Assembly: GCA_013396915.1 (NCBI GenBank) | Contig: VWZL01002202.1 | Coordinates: 310,001-374,000, forward strand | Direction: 5' to 3' | DNA length: 64,000 nucleotides | Origin: Stercorarius parasiticus | Taxonomy: Eukaryota; Chordata; Aves; Charadriiformes; Stercorariidae | Part shown: in pieces, positions 35,228-47,122 of the stretch | Numbering within the stretch: the stretch's first letter is position 1 | How the letters are laid out: every line of letters begins with the position of its first letter | Notes under the pieces: generated by a model | Seen by the model: only the letters and a program-made list of their open reading frames with translations | Database searches by the model: none | What the model was told of the DNA's origin: nothing | Program-made: the position numbers and the translations under genes

Positions 35228-38200
35228 CATTTCCATCCAGGTTCCTTTGGGTCAGTGGCAGATGCCTCAGCACAGTATATTTTCTCCTTTCAGTAAAACA
35301 GGTGCAGCTTTTGGGCAATATTTTGAGCTCAGAAGGACTTGCCAAGTCAGGCAGAAAAACGTTTATTTTTAAGGCCAGACAGCATATTTTGGTAATTTAG
35401 ACTGACCTCCTGTATAAACAGGGCAGGAGAGCAAATTTTTACATTAAGCCCATTGCTTCTCCCTGAACCAGAGCATGCGTTATAAAATAATTCTCTTTTC
35501 CTCTCTCCTAAATTTTTAATTTCAAGAACCTCTCGTATTTTTGAGAAAATATACTCCAGTTGTTAATTACTCCCTGTGATCACTTTGCTTTTAATTTTAA
35601 TTTGCTTAACTTCAGCTGCCTGCCAGTGGATTTACTAGTCTTTCCTGTTGAATGAAAGTGTCCTGCTTACCCCAATCCCAAGAGGTCACTGCTGTAGGTG
35701 TGGTCTGCAGAGAGAAGATCTTGGTTGAAGCATGTACGACTCTCAGGAATAGCACTGTGCCAGAGGAAGGACAATCATTTAGAGACTAATAGGAGAATGT
35801 GGAGACTGGAAAGAAAAGCTAAACCATGTCTACTAGTAAATGAATCAGTGGGAGAATGTTAATTCCTTTTACAGGCAGTTTGTTGGCACAGTTTTTCATC
35901 CTTGCTCAGTTTTAAAAGGTGGAGGTAGGGGTAATGTCCATAGTACAATCAGCAATAGGTGGCCAATTCACAAAACTTGAAAAAACCTTTTTCTAATTTC
36001 TAGGGGTAGGATAGGGAAGACAACATATGCAACAGTATAGAATATGGAATGATATGACTCATAGGAACCTCAGAAAGCTAAAATTGTCCCACCACCTGCA
36101 GCAGGATCCGTCCTATCTAAAATTCTACGTAAGACAAATATTTGCCCAAACTGCGGTGACGGAGAATCCACATCCTTTCTGGGCAACTGATTTCAGTAAT
36201 GGAATATTAGAAAACTCATTATTGATTTCTGCATCACCCACATGGTGATTCAGCAGCTGCACTCACCATGCTGACTTTTGGGTAGTAGCTTCTGGCTCAG
36301 GAGGACATGGGACACAGACTGGGTATGAAGTTAGCCACAGACAGAAGAGTGCTTTTGCCAAGAAAGCACAAAAAAGTATTTGAAGGATAAAAGATATACA
36401 CATTTATATGTGTATCGCTCTATATCTCTGTAGACATATCTATTTATACATATATTTGAATACATACTTATATAAAAACATATTTATACGCTGTCAAAAG
36501 CCCCATATCCTAAAGCTTTGAGAAGTAACATCTAAACTTACAAGCTTAAAACAGGTTAGAAATGGAAGTGCCACAGCAATCAGAGTTCAATTGGATTTGT
36601 ACTGTGAATCATCTGTGGAAGACTGTAGTAATAAACATGCATAAAACAATAGCAATTTACTCACAGATTAACATTAATGTTGTCAAGGTAGCAAACCTTT
36701 TAAATCCATAAAACTGCCTTGCCGTGATAAAAACAGGGTTACCCAAGGGCATTCCCTTTTTCCAATAATTTGTTGAGAAATTCCAATCTGTGTCAAGGCA
36801 ACTTGTAAATGACAAAGAGCTTTTGGGATAACTCAATGTGGCTATAGTTTCGCCTTGCATGTTCAAAGCAGTGTGTACTGGGCTTTGGGCTTTTTTGTGT
36901 CTTTTTTTTGTCCTCCTGCCGGCTTTCTGTATTTGAAACACCTTTTGTGAAACTCTGGAAATGGAAACTCTCCATTTCACAAGGAGAAAGGCTCTTGCAA
37001 TAGTATTCCTCTTCTGATCGTGCCACCTGAAGCCTCCTGGCCATAGATGAGGCTAGGCTTTGGGACCTTCTCTTTCCAAAAACACCCTCCTGCCACAAGA
37101 GAACTCAAATTTCTGATCCATGTGTTATGCTATCATCAGGCTTTATTGCAACCATAGATCTGCTGGGAGACAGCAGTGGGGTCTGGACAGGCAATGCTAT
37201 GTCTCTGAGCAGTGCTGCTGCTACTTAATTATGGTCAGATTTCAATGAGGTTTCAGAATCAACTATGGCCCTTAGGGAATTTTTTTTGCCATCCAGAAGG
37301 TAGCAGCTGCGAAGGAAGGAATAGTAAAATATTCATCACAGGAGCTGGATTGGGCCTTGATTTTTTTTGGTGAAATATCCAAATGATTTCTTTAAAGTCT
37401 AAGTGAGATTTTTAACATTGAACATTTATCATATATATTTTTAGCATTTTGCAGCTGGACCGATTGTGGGCAGATTTTTTGTCTTGCTTCAGTCTTGTTG
37501 ACAGTAAAGAAGAGAAGTGCAGAAAGCCCGGCAATTTCCAAACTCTGTGAAATGTCCTGCTTGAGGCTGTGTTGTGAAAATGAAATTGGAGAGTTGTGCA
37601 TAATAAATGGTAGAACATGTTTCCAGAAAAAGCATAAAAGTTATTTTTGATGCCTACATCCTACCCTCCAAACCCCAAGACATCTATTATCCACCAGCAC
37701 TGCACGCGGGAAATCTTTAAATTGGCTAACTTTGGTTTATTGAACTGAATGGAACTAATTTTGCTCTAAGTCTTTTTTTTTTGGCTTCATGAGACTTCAA
37801 GATGGGTTACTATCTCTGACTTGTCCTTCGCACCCTCTTGGCAGGACTCTGTCTCCCAGGATACCGTGGGGACTGGGTGGTGTGGTCCATCCTGCAAGTC
37901 AAGCATTCATCTGACTTTCGATGGTACGTTCAACCACAGTAAAAATCCTGTGTCCTCTTTCCCATAGGGAAAAGAGGGGATCGGACCTTCACTCTCTGTC
38001 CGCTCTTTGCCTGACATTTACTTCTGCTCACAGCTTACAGATCAGGACCTTCTGCCATGTTGCTGAGTCAATATTGCACAACAGGTTTTCTGTCCTGTTT
38101 CCTGGCCATGTACATATCTTGGATAGCCTAGGATGGCTCAAATGGCACGATACATCTATATTCAGGCAACAATTTATATTTTTTTTCTCTAAATCTCCAT

Positions 38201-38904
38201 AATGGAGTTTAAGCATCTGATTTATACGTGGAAACCTTATTGGAATGGAGATGTCTTAATCTGTGATCTGAATCCCACTGAAGGTACCTAGGAAAAGCAA
38301 ACCTACTTGTCAGTGGCCTTAATGTCACTGTGCATGATTTGTGTCTCCATGGAGGGAAATTTAGAGGTATGAAAGTGGAAAAGAAATTGAAACCTTTGCA
38401 CAAGATGGCTGAAGTTTCTTGGGAAATCCCTGAGCAACTCCCAGCCCCAGCTACTAGCCTGTCCCCTGTGGAAAAAGTCAGTCTGTTCAGGAGGTGTTTT
38501 TCAGTTTCTGAGTGGTGTTCAGTAACAGAAATTTCCCTGCAGGAACTGGCACATACCGATGGCAAAATGGTATGATCTCGTTGATTTAATGTGCACTGGA
38601 GACTAACCTTGAGCTTTCTGTATGTTTTCTCATTTTAGCCTATGGGCAGAGAAATGAATGATGTACCTGTGGCATGGATGGGCTACCCAGCATGCAGATG
38701 AAGGGCACATACAAAGGGGCATACCGGTTCAGAGTCTTGGCCCTTCTACCTGAGTTCCCGCTGTCTGATGATGGAAACTTCGGGAGGGATAGAAGGAAAG
38801 AAAAAGCCTATGGTGAAAAATGCCTTGAAACATTCTCCCAGCAGTTGCTGGGAGCAGAGCAATTGCTGCCTCAGGGACTCCTCAGCTCAGAGATTATATA
38901 AATG
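35228..38904. other. Intergenic region, 3.7 kb
   Basis: No gene is seen. An AT-rich microsatellite-like stretch with an 8-bp-arm hairpin lies at 36395-36492. The block around 35500-35640, with clustered homeodomain-like TTAAT and AATTA words, has the composition of a conserved noncoding element, but conservation cannot be judged here. Confidence 0.65.
36395..36492. repeat. AT/AC-rich low-complexity stretch with short inverted repeat
   Basis: ATACACAT (36395-36402) and ATGTGTAT (36407-36414) are perfect inverted arms around TTAT. They are followed by TATATCT, TATTTATACATATATTT and similar words to about 36492. Confidence 0.75.
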
Positions 38905-39490
38905 TTTCCAACAACCCTTGATGGACTTTTCTGTCATGAAGGCATCTAATTGCTGTTCTAACCCCTATAGACTTCTGGCAGATGCAATATCTTGTGGTGA
39001 TGAGTTCCACCATTTAAATATGCGCCATGTGAAGAATTACCTTGCTTTGCTCATTTTGATAATGGGTTTGATGTCATTTAGTTCTTGTATTATGAGAAAA
39101 ACAGAGAACAGTCATCCACTGTTCATCTTCTCCCTGACAGTCCTGATTTTATAGACCTCCATTGTGTTCTTCCTCAGTCATCTCTGTTTTCCAGGAAAGT
39201 GCCCTTTGATTTAATTGTTCTTTGGATGGAAACTATTCCATGTCTTTGGTAATTTTTGTCAGCCTTTTCTTAACCCTTTCTAAGTCCTTTCTATTCTTTT
39301 TGAGCTGGGCTGATCAGAAAATCAGACAGTAGTCAAATTACAGATACATCATAGATTTATTCAGAGGTGCAATGATATTTTCAAGGTTATTCTCCATCTA
39401 TTCCATTCTCCATCTGTGTTCCAAAATTACCTAAAATGCAGTTTTTGCTTGTGACTGCTATGAAATATTGATCCACTCTTTTCATATTAT
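38905..39490 (-). mobile_element. Ancient CR1 (L3 / reptile-type) fragment, antisense
   Basis: The + strand follows the reverse complement of an old CR1/L3-type LINE: GTGGTGATGAGTTCCACCAT, then GCGCCATGTGAAGAATTACC, TTAGTTCTTGTATTATGAGA, CCTGATTTTATAGACCTCCA, CTTCCTCAGTCATCTCTGTT, ATTCCATGTCTTTGGTAATT, TTTTTGAGCTGGGCTGATCA and TCATAGATTTATTCAGAGG. This is the familiar order 'gtgag ttccacaggt', 'gtgaagaa.ta', 'ttcttgt.ttatgaga', 'atgattttatagacctc', 'ccctcagtc.tctcttttcc', 'ttttgagctggg.gaccaga', 'atggatttatatag.ggca'. The copy is complete over nearly 600 bp but has no open frame. Confidence 0.85.
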
Positions 39491-39532
39491 GTCCCCTTTT
39501 GATTTTCTGGTTTGCCTTTCCCTTTCCTATCT

Positions 39533-39579
39533 CAGATATATATCATATATACACATATACGTATGTATGTCTCATATAT
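39533..39579. repeat. Alternating purine-pyrimidine TA/TG stretch
   Basis: The run AGATATATATCATATATACA, then CATATACGTATGTATG, is mostly alternating purine and pyrimidine, with a palindromic CATACGTATG-like core. It is a decayed dinucleotide microsatellite. Confidence 0.75.
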
Positions 39580-42259
39580 CCCAACAGGTGATCCTCCACA
39601 AAGCTTCAGCAGAATTTTTGTTAAGCTCTTGCAAGTGCAAGAGCTGTCCCTGCCAGGTTTCCCTGGTGAAGTGCCCGCCTTGTGATGTTGCAGGCTCAGG
39701 GTGTGCAGAAAATGCCACAGGAGAGTGTTGGGGCAGGGCCACCTGGGCTTCACCAGCAGTGTGGCAACCCTGGGGTGAAAGATGGGGTGAGGGGAACAGA
39801 ACTGTGGGACTTAAATAGGCAAAACAGCTGGGCAGGATAGAGGAAAGAAAGCACAGACTGTAGGGTGAGATGATGTGTTGACTGTGAGGCCAGCCAGGTC
39901 CAAAGAAAACTACTGGACGAAGCAAAAGGAGACCCATATGAGATGAGATGAGAAAGCAGAAGCTGCCTAGGGGTGTCCAGACATCCCCCAAAATGGGGAT
40001 GAAGAAACAGAAGAGTCAAATTTATCCAGGTGCTACCAATCACCTTTGCTTTCTAAAGGAGTGATTGGCTTTTTGGAGTGTCTCTGGGCTACCTTCTTTA
40101 GCTACCATGTGTCACCAAGGTATATTGCCTTACCCAGGCTATTTTTTAGGCTGGAGAGGGATCTGGAAGAAAGTATACTTAACTTTTTGTGGAGCCTGGG
40201 TGATCAGGCAGAGATCACAGGGCCTTGTGTACTCAATTGCTTTCTCTAGCCTCAGAAAGGGTGCTAAATAAAGAAGCCTTGCCCAAAAGTATACTGATGG
40301 TCCCACCTCCAAGGCAGTGTCAAGGCTTTGCCCAAGTTTAGCTCCAGCACGCTTGGACCCATACACAGCAGCTCAGCGAATGCTGAGTCTTGGATGCTGA
40401 GAAGTCCATCACAGAGTGGAGAGCAATCAAAATACCAAGTGGTGGCTTCTCTCAACCCTGAATAAAAATGAAAAAAAGAAAATAGAAATAGTAATGAGCA
40501 TAGTCAGACAGTTATGAGCAGGCTTTTAGGGGTGCACCTTATCTCACCAGCAATCAAAGAGCACATGCTCCTCATAACTGACTGCACTTTGGATCATGGC
40601 CAGCAGTAGGAAGGTGAGTTGCAAATCACCTGCCCCACTGGTTGCCCACCAGAGCAGAAGAAAGCCTCCTCTGCATCTGGAGCTTGCTACAAGGGCCGTA
40701 CCATGGGAAAGGGAAGCCAAGGGCTCAGGTGAGACAAGGGAACCAAACTCCTCCCAGGAGCAAGGTGCCCCAGAACTCTTCCCCTTCTGAGTGGATCCAC
40801 TCTGCCTGAGCGATGCCCAACCAGCTCATGGAAAGTGCGAGGTGTCATAACATGGATTTGGGTGGGAAGGAGGAACAGATTTGGGGATGCACGGGGCAAG
40901 GGAGAGAAGGAGGCACTGGGAGTTGCACAGGTCACGTACGATCCCCACGAGGCTGCATTAATAGATGCACAGTCTTTTACTGGGAGCCGTGAGGTGAGCC
41001 AGGCGAGCAACAACCCGGGCTTTGACAGACACTAGGACTGTGTAGCCCTAGTCCTTGACCCTGTCTGCGTAGCTCAGGGCACACAATGTTCTTAATGGAT
41101 TAAACTTGGGACGAGGAAGGATGCCAAAAGCAACATGCCCAGACCAGCCTTGTGGCTCTGAAGGCTCATTCAGTCTGTGTGGCCATGGCATGGGTCTTTC
41201 TTATCATGCCCTTGGGGAAGTCAACAGCAAAGCACCTAATGCTTTTTTCCTGGCATTTGAGCAGGACAGCAGCCTGACTTGACAGTCATATAGAAGGGAA
41301 AAACATCCCTTTTAAAAAGTATTAGCAGCATCAGTCAGGAGCATCCTTTTCTGCAGGCTTGCCAGGGGACACACCATCCAAACCCTTCCCCAGCACCAGT
41401 CTGACTCAACCACACACAAGCATTAGAAAAACGCACGGTGAAGTCATGACAATCTTCGCCTGGAGCTGTTGAGTTGCACTTGGTGGCTGCTCACTTTGCT
41501 TCTGCTGGGAGCCGTCCCTGAAGGACAGGCAGCCTTGGGCAGTGTTTGGCCATTTGCTTTGCAAATAAATATTTCTGGGATAGTCATTGTTGGATGTTTT
41601 CAGAGCTCTGTTTCTCCCCTCACTGCATTTCAGACTCAGATGTATGATCTTGCACTAGTGTCCCAAAGGTGAGGCAGGTGTTTTTTCTTCTTTTGCCATT
41701 TTCCCCTTTGAGCTTTTCAGCTTAGAGTCATCCCATGATACCCACTGCAGAGACACCACTGCCCAGCATCTAGAGGTGCCATCAGGCTGTGTTTCTTGAA
41801 ATGGAGTACCTGGAGTGAGACATGAGCATCAGAAAGCCTATTTCCATTTCAATATGGTTACAGGTTTTGCGACTGATGCTAGAATTTAAACTTTAGAAGA
41901 AAAATGAAAATTTTCCAACTTTCATTAAAAAAAAACCCTACTCTGATGGAAATTCTTTGACCAGAGCTTGTTCCTGACCACCAACTACACAACAGCCTTC
42001 CCTCCTCCTGCCCTCCTCCACTCCTGTGGGTCATGACTACATCCGGATTCCTCCTGCTCCAGGGAGCATCTCAGAGAAGACATGCCTGGTATGACCCCTT
42101 TATCCCTGTGTGGCACAAAGCTGAGAGTCCTCTTCTGACTTGTTTTTATCATAAATTCTTGCAAGTGGGAGCAATTATCCTTGTGAAACTACAAAAAAAG
42201 TCTTTGAGAAAAAAAAAAAGCAGATAATTTGCAGGTTTTCCTTCCTCCCTCCCTCATCC

Positions 42260-42560
42260 CCTGCAACCCCTGTTTTAAAAATCAGACACAGCAACAATAC
42301 ACAGCAATGTTTTAGACAGGTTTGTGCATGTATTTGGTACAAACAAACAAAAATATGTGCATTTTGTTTCATAGAGCTTACATCAATCTGACAGAACTTG
42401 AATCACAAAACAGAAATACTCTGGCTAATAAATACATCTGGGGATGAAAAATAAAAATCTATACATAAAAATTTCCAATGTCTGCTAAAGAAAATGTACA
42501 CTTATATACACACTGTAAACAATAGTAATGCAACCCAACTGCAGTCCAGCTCAGGCTGAC
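42260..42560 (-). other. Candidate distal 3' UTR or conserved noncoding block
   Basis: Read on the - strand, this AT-rich segment has the texture of vertebrate 3' UTR. It has TGTATTTATTAG (an AUUUA-type word), poly-T patches, and TGTACATTTTC and TTTTTGTTTGTTTGTAC tracts. It also contains no transposon words. It lies about 3.7-4 kb beyond the ADRA1D stop codon. A very long ADRA1D 3' UTR would reach it. No canonical AATAAA occurs at its distal end. This is inference from composition only. Confidence 0.25.
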
Positions 42561-43518
42561 AGAGACCTTCTTTCCCCCTTAAATAGGACTTGTGAGAGTC
42601 TAGTGACGTAAAAGCTGCTGTTGGCCATCCTGCACGCTCGGTTCGTCAAAGCAGCAAGGCCTGATGATGCAATAGTGACACAAAGCCAGAGCAATGAGGT
42701 GAGAGCTGCTGCAAAACCAAGGTACGGGCGCTTTGGGAGATGGCCTGCTCAGCAAATTTGGAGAAATGGGGCCATACCCTCAGCTGGTCACATCCTTGTG
42801 GGTCCAGAGAAGTCAGTGGGATCAGACCAAATCTACCTCCTGAAGGTCTGAGCCCGTTTTTCCAAACTTGGGAGAGCTTGGAGGTTAAGAGAATCAGAGG
42901 GAAATGCACAGTTTTAGATACTCAGGTCGTATTTCATACAACATTGTCCTTCCTCCCCTGCCAGCAAACGCAACTCTGTCTAACTAAAGCTCTACACCAA
43001 CAGCCTCAGAGTCTGGTCCTGGCATTGCTTCTTCTGATGCAAGGTGCTAAATGAAACGGAGGCCCTGGCTTAGGTGAGAAACAAGTATTTTGCCTGAATG
43101 CAGCACAGAAAAGCTCAAGGCTTTCCTACAGCACCTTCTAAGGTATCTCTTGGAGACTGATCAAATGCAGTAGGTAAATGAGCCAGAGTTTGGGCATTTC
43201 TCTGTGTGTATGCAGATGTGTGCTTAAACAGACTTTATTATCATTTTCTCCCTGTAGGTCTGTAAAGAATTGGGATGGAGAGGCAGTAAACCTCCAGACT
43301 AATCTTTCTTTCAATTCTGGATGCTCTCAAGGGGCTGGAGGCTGTAAATGTAAATATTTCAAAATTGGAAAAAAAGAAAGAAGTATATTTAAAAGGTCAG
43401 GTAGAAGTGTAACCAATACTTTCAACTTATTTGTGGGAATGAACTGCTTGCCAGCAATTGCTAAAAGCCCCTGCAAAGTCTCCATTTATAGGAAAATGTC
43501 TGCCATTTTGGAGATGAC

Positions 43519-43522
43519 ATTT

Positions 43523-43555
<33 letters not shown>

Positions 43556-43556
43556 A
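43519..43556. repeat. (AT)n microsatellite
   Basis: A TA dinucleotide run of about 38 bp, interrupted once by AAAT at 43534-43538. Confidence 0.95.
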
Positions 43557-45334
43557 AAATGTAGCAAAATGTGTATATGTATCTGTAAGGTGATGGGTGC
43601 ACCTATCACTATGTGCTATGACTGTCTGGAGAGGCATCGGAAAAATCTGCTCCTGAGCATCAGAGAACATTTAATGGCAAATGTCCATCTTACTCCTTGA
43701 CTAGACTTTGGCTTCTGATGATGTCTGTATCACCTTGTCCTAAACTGTGCCACCAAATTGCTTCTATTAGACCTGCAAAGCCATGTCACCAGGGGCCAAA
43801 AATGCAGGTCTGTGTGCCTTTACTCCATCAAACAGTGGCATGTGTGCACGTGCATCCTAAGAGGTGGATGGAAGGTGGGAGGAGCAATGCTTTCACCTTG
43901 ACTTTCCAGGCATTTCTGCTCTTCAGTGATTGCCCTCTCCCTGATGCCTTCTCTGCTACGTCCCAAGTGCCAGCAGTGTGCTCTCCTATCAGGATCCCAA
44001 AACTGCCCAGGAATCCAGTGGCAGCTGCAGTCCTTACTTTGCAAAATGACTTCCTGTGTCACCCCATCATGACAGTAGGGTCTCACTTTCCTTGAAGGCC
44101 AAAGAAATGGGGGAAAAAAATGATGCATTTCCTTACAGAGGTTCCCAAGGGTTATTGGGCCCTTGCTTTGGTAGGGTTGAACCTCTCAAGCTGGCAACCT
44201 CTGGCTCATTTTGCAGACACTGGCGAACATGCAAGCAGTACTGAGTCTGGGTTCAGTGTAAGTGCAACGATGCCAATGTGCTTTGGTGGGATTTGCAGCT
44301 GGGAGGAAAATATTTGGACAAAATCTGCAGGTCTTTGTGCAGTAATTCATCCAGTTCGCATTGAATAAAGGGCAGACGGATGCTAAGGGTGTTGAGATAG
44401 GGCCAACTCCAGATATCATGTCTCAGTATGCACTGTACAAAAAGATAGAAAATAAAGGAAGTCCAAGTTTTCCTCTTTCAAATTCCTTTCAAGCAAATGA
44501 ACAGCAGAAAGAAAGATGACATTCTCTTTGCTATACCTAGGAGTCTTTAATCTCCTTTGATAGCCACCCTTAACAGGATTAGCTAGATGTGCTGGAGGCA
44601 CATTCATGAAAGATTCCTAATGGGCTTGGGGGACGGTGCTGATGTGAATGAGTTTCCATCCAGGACAAGTTCAGTGTCATATCTCCACCCCTCAATTTCA
44701 TGTTCCTTTCCTGTTCTTTACTCACACGGCTTGAGACACTGCACCTCAGATCCAGACTTCACCTCCATCACCTATGTGTGTCCTGCCTCTGCCCACAGCT
44801 TAATCTAATATCTCTTTGTGGCTCATTGCCTGTCTGAAATTTGATAAAACCAGTGCCTGCAGTACATGGCCAAGCAGAGTTTGGGTGACCATTTTTCTGA
44901 GTTGCAAAGCACGGTTTGTGTGAGCCTGGCCAAGGTGGGCCTTTCATGGCTCCAATCTCCCTGCGGTCCCCAGAGGAGGCCACAGTGCCCTCCTGAGGGG
45001 AGCTTACACGCTGGGGCTGTGGGAAGGGCAAAAAAACCTGCTTATTGACGTTGCTTTTGACCATGCTAGCGGACATAACCAAAGGCAATTGTTGATAGTC
45101 ACGACAGGCTTTGATGTTTCAGGTATGTGGGAAACCACTTGGGAGAAGAGTCATGGGTGTGATACTGACTGGGGTGGAGATCCATCTACACAAGGGAGCT
45201 CCAACTACACATCAGCTCCATTTTAACTTTCGCTCTCTGGGTAGTAGAAACAGGCCCCAAACTCAGCCATCCCACCTTTCCTGAGCCACAGCGCAGGTTG
45301 ACTATGGACCTGAGTGAAGCCCCTTGGATGCATC

Positions 45335-45340
45335 TTTATT
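45335..45340 (-). promoter_or_regulatory. ADRA1D: Candidate ADRA1D polyadenylation signal
   Basis: TTTATT on the + strand is AATAAA on the - strand. By eye it is the first canonical signal downstream of the ADRA1D stop codon, about 890 nt away, which fits a 3' UTR of about 0.9 kb. The downstream GU-rich element is not strong, so use of a more distal site is possible. Confidence 0.4.
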
Positions 45341-46229
45341 CCATGTTGTTTGAGAGATACAAAACAAGAGCAAGAAAGGGACAGAAAAGGCTGGGGATTA
45401 CCAACACCAAAAGGAGTTGCTTTCTCTCTGTATCACAGAGGGATGTGCACCAGAGCAAGGTGGGTTGCAAATGTTTCACTGAAAAGTGAAATGAGAAACG
45501 CATCACAGGTTGGAATTAGAGACAAGAGACCTGCACCCCATTGGCATCAGTGTATACATCTGGACTGCTCCTCAGGCCTAAAACCAGGTTACATACAAGG
45601 TCACTGCAGGCATGACGGCTGAGAGCCAGGATCCTCCCTCCCTGCTTGGGAATACCACAGTCTGCTCACCCTCCAAAGCAAAAGCCTCAGCTGGAGGTCT
45701 TGCCCAGCCCTGTAGACCTACAAGCTCCCAACCCGTTATCTAAAGGACCAGCTGCTGCCTACTGCTCAGCAGCATCCTTTCTGGGTGCTGCCTCTGGATG
45801 GAAACATGACCACATGTACTAAGGCAGGGTTGGCATCTTTTGGGGTTTGACCTTTCCATTAGACTTGGTGGTGGTGTTCTTAAGGCAAAGGAGGCATCCT
45901 GGTTTCCCTTAATTGCACAGCTTCTTCCAAAATAAAAGCTAACCATCCACTGGAGGAAACAGCTCTTTTCCTAAGGCCATATCCACCCCACATCTTCCCC
46001 TCCTGCTGCGGCTCATAAAAATGGGGTATGCCGTTGGCTTTTTTTTGAGGAACCCATAATCCCAAATAACAGGCTGACCTCTGCATGGGGGATGCTTGTA
46101 TAACCTTTGGGCAACTGCATTTTATACCTGATTGCTGCTTCCAGTCTGCCTGACAGACCCACAGATGGTATCCCTTCAAGTTTCTGCTAGATACCTCTAA
46201 AGAAACCATCGACAGATGTCCCAGTGGAT
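45341..46229 (-). other. ADRA1D: Probable ADRA1D 3' UTR
   Basis: The sequence between the stop codon (46230-46232) and the first AATAAA on the - strand is free of transposons and of other recognisable features. Extent is inferred from the signal alone. Confidence 0.45.
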
Positions 46230-46798
46230 TCAAATATCTGTTTCTCGCAGCCTGCAGCAGTCTGCTAAATCATAGGTTTGATAGTCGATGGTTTCTGCAA
46301 AGTCATGAGGGATCCCAATAGAGACAGACTCCACCTCTGTTTTGTAGGTGGCTGTCACCCCACCTTTGCTGGAGCCACCCCGGATTTTATTAGAAAGGCT
46401 GTTCATCTTCTCCTTCAGCTGGGTGGATGCTGGTTTCTGGAAAGGAGTGAGCATTTTCCAGCCCTTGAAGCTGAGTGTTCGCCTCTTACTGGGTATCTCC
46501 TGCAAGGAGGAGTTAAATATGAACGAGCTGTTCAGGGTGTTAATCCTGGGCCTCAGGTCTGTCTCAGGGTCTTGCACTGAGCTGTTAATGGAGGCACCTC
46601 GCCAGTGATGGTCGTAGACGCGCCAGATGGGCCGTCTTCTCCGGTGGCATTGGCACTTGAGCAGCCTGATGAAAGCTCGCTTGAACTCTTTGCTGGAGCA
46701 TGGGTAGATGATGGGGTTCACACAGCTGTTGAAGTATCCCAGCCAGAAGATGACCTTGAAGACAATTTCGGAGGGCTTCAGAGATGGAAAGAAAGAAC
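46230..46798 (-). CDS. ADRA1D: Alpha-1D adrenergic receptor, last exon (TM7 and C-terminal tail)
   Basis: After the acceptor TTACTCTCTTCCAAG (a TTCTAAC branch-point match lies about 26 nt upstream), the exon completes a split Gly codon and reads [50 protein letters not shown] and [16 protein letters not shown]. It ends [12 protein letters not shown] and TGA. The NPxxY motif of TM7 is at 46718-46704. CQC is the likely palmitoylation site after helix 8. The C-terminal ETDI is the PDZ ligand known in ADRA1D to bind syntrophins. The position of the intron after TM6 and phase 1 match the single intron of ADRA1 genes. The tail is shorter and less Pro/Ala-rich than in mammals. The receptor is a plasma-membrane Gq-coupled GPCR for adrenaline and noradrenaline. 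ADRA1A and ADRA1B are excluded by the ETDI end and the WRVY.HHWR segment. Confidence 0.97.
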
Positions 46799-46944
46799 CT
46801 TGGAAGAGAGTAAAAGAAACATGGTTAGAAGAAGGGGAAGGGTATGGCAGTGCATGGTAGCAAGGGTGGTGGTCAGCCCAGTCTGGAAGAAGTGACATCT
46901 GCAGAAAAGGCTGAAGGTGTCATTCTGCTTTTAGGTCCTTGGCT

Positions 46945-47122
46945 AGTTGCCCAGAGAGGTGGTAGATGCCCCATCCCCGGAAACATTCAAGATCAGGTTG
47001 GAGGGGGCTTTGAGCAACCTGATCTAGTTGAAGATGTCCCTGGCTATTGCAGCGATGTTGAACTAGACGACCTTTAAAGGTCCCTTCCAACCCAAACTAT
47101 TCTTTGATTCTTTGATTCTATG
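46945..47122 (+). mobile_element. CR1 3' fragment with terminal repeats
   Basis: GTTGCCCAGAGAGGTGGTAG, ATGCCCCATCCCCGGAAACA, TTCAAGATCAGGTTGGAGGG, AACTAGACGACCTTTAAAGG and TCCCTTCCAACCCAAACTAT follow one another. They end in two TTCTTTGA units and ATTCTATG. This is the last ~180 bp of an avian CR1. It lies about 150 bp upstream of the ADRA1D last-exon acceptor and is antisense to that gene. Confidence 0.95.

Larger units (their letters stand above)
39580..45334. other. Intergenic region up to the ADRA1D 3' end
   Basis: No coding gene is supported over 5.7 kb. An AT microsatellite lies at 43519-43556. The segment 42260-42560 reads, on the - strand, like 3' UTR or conserved noncoding sequence (see its own entry). 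An AATAAA with upstream sequence resembling an LTR R/U5 region near 40266 was considered and not accepted. Confidence 0.65.

Noticed and set aside
34809..35345. 178-codon - strand and 107-codon + strand frames across the GAGGA array
   Set aside because: They are products of the pentamer repeat, which stays open in every frame. They are not genes.
40180..40300. Possible ERV LTR R/U5 piece (AATAAAGAAGCC after CCTCAGAAAGGGTGC)
   Set aside because: No TG..CA termini, target duplication, primer-binding site or internal retroviral frame could be found. One AATAAA is not enough.
42424..42460. AATAAA words on the + strand (TAATAAATAC, AAATAAAAATC)
   Set aside because: No upstream + strand gene could use them. 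They are explained by AT-rich sequence, and on the - strand they read as U-rich UTR-like sequence.
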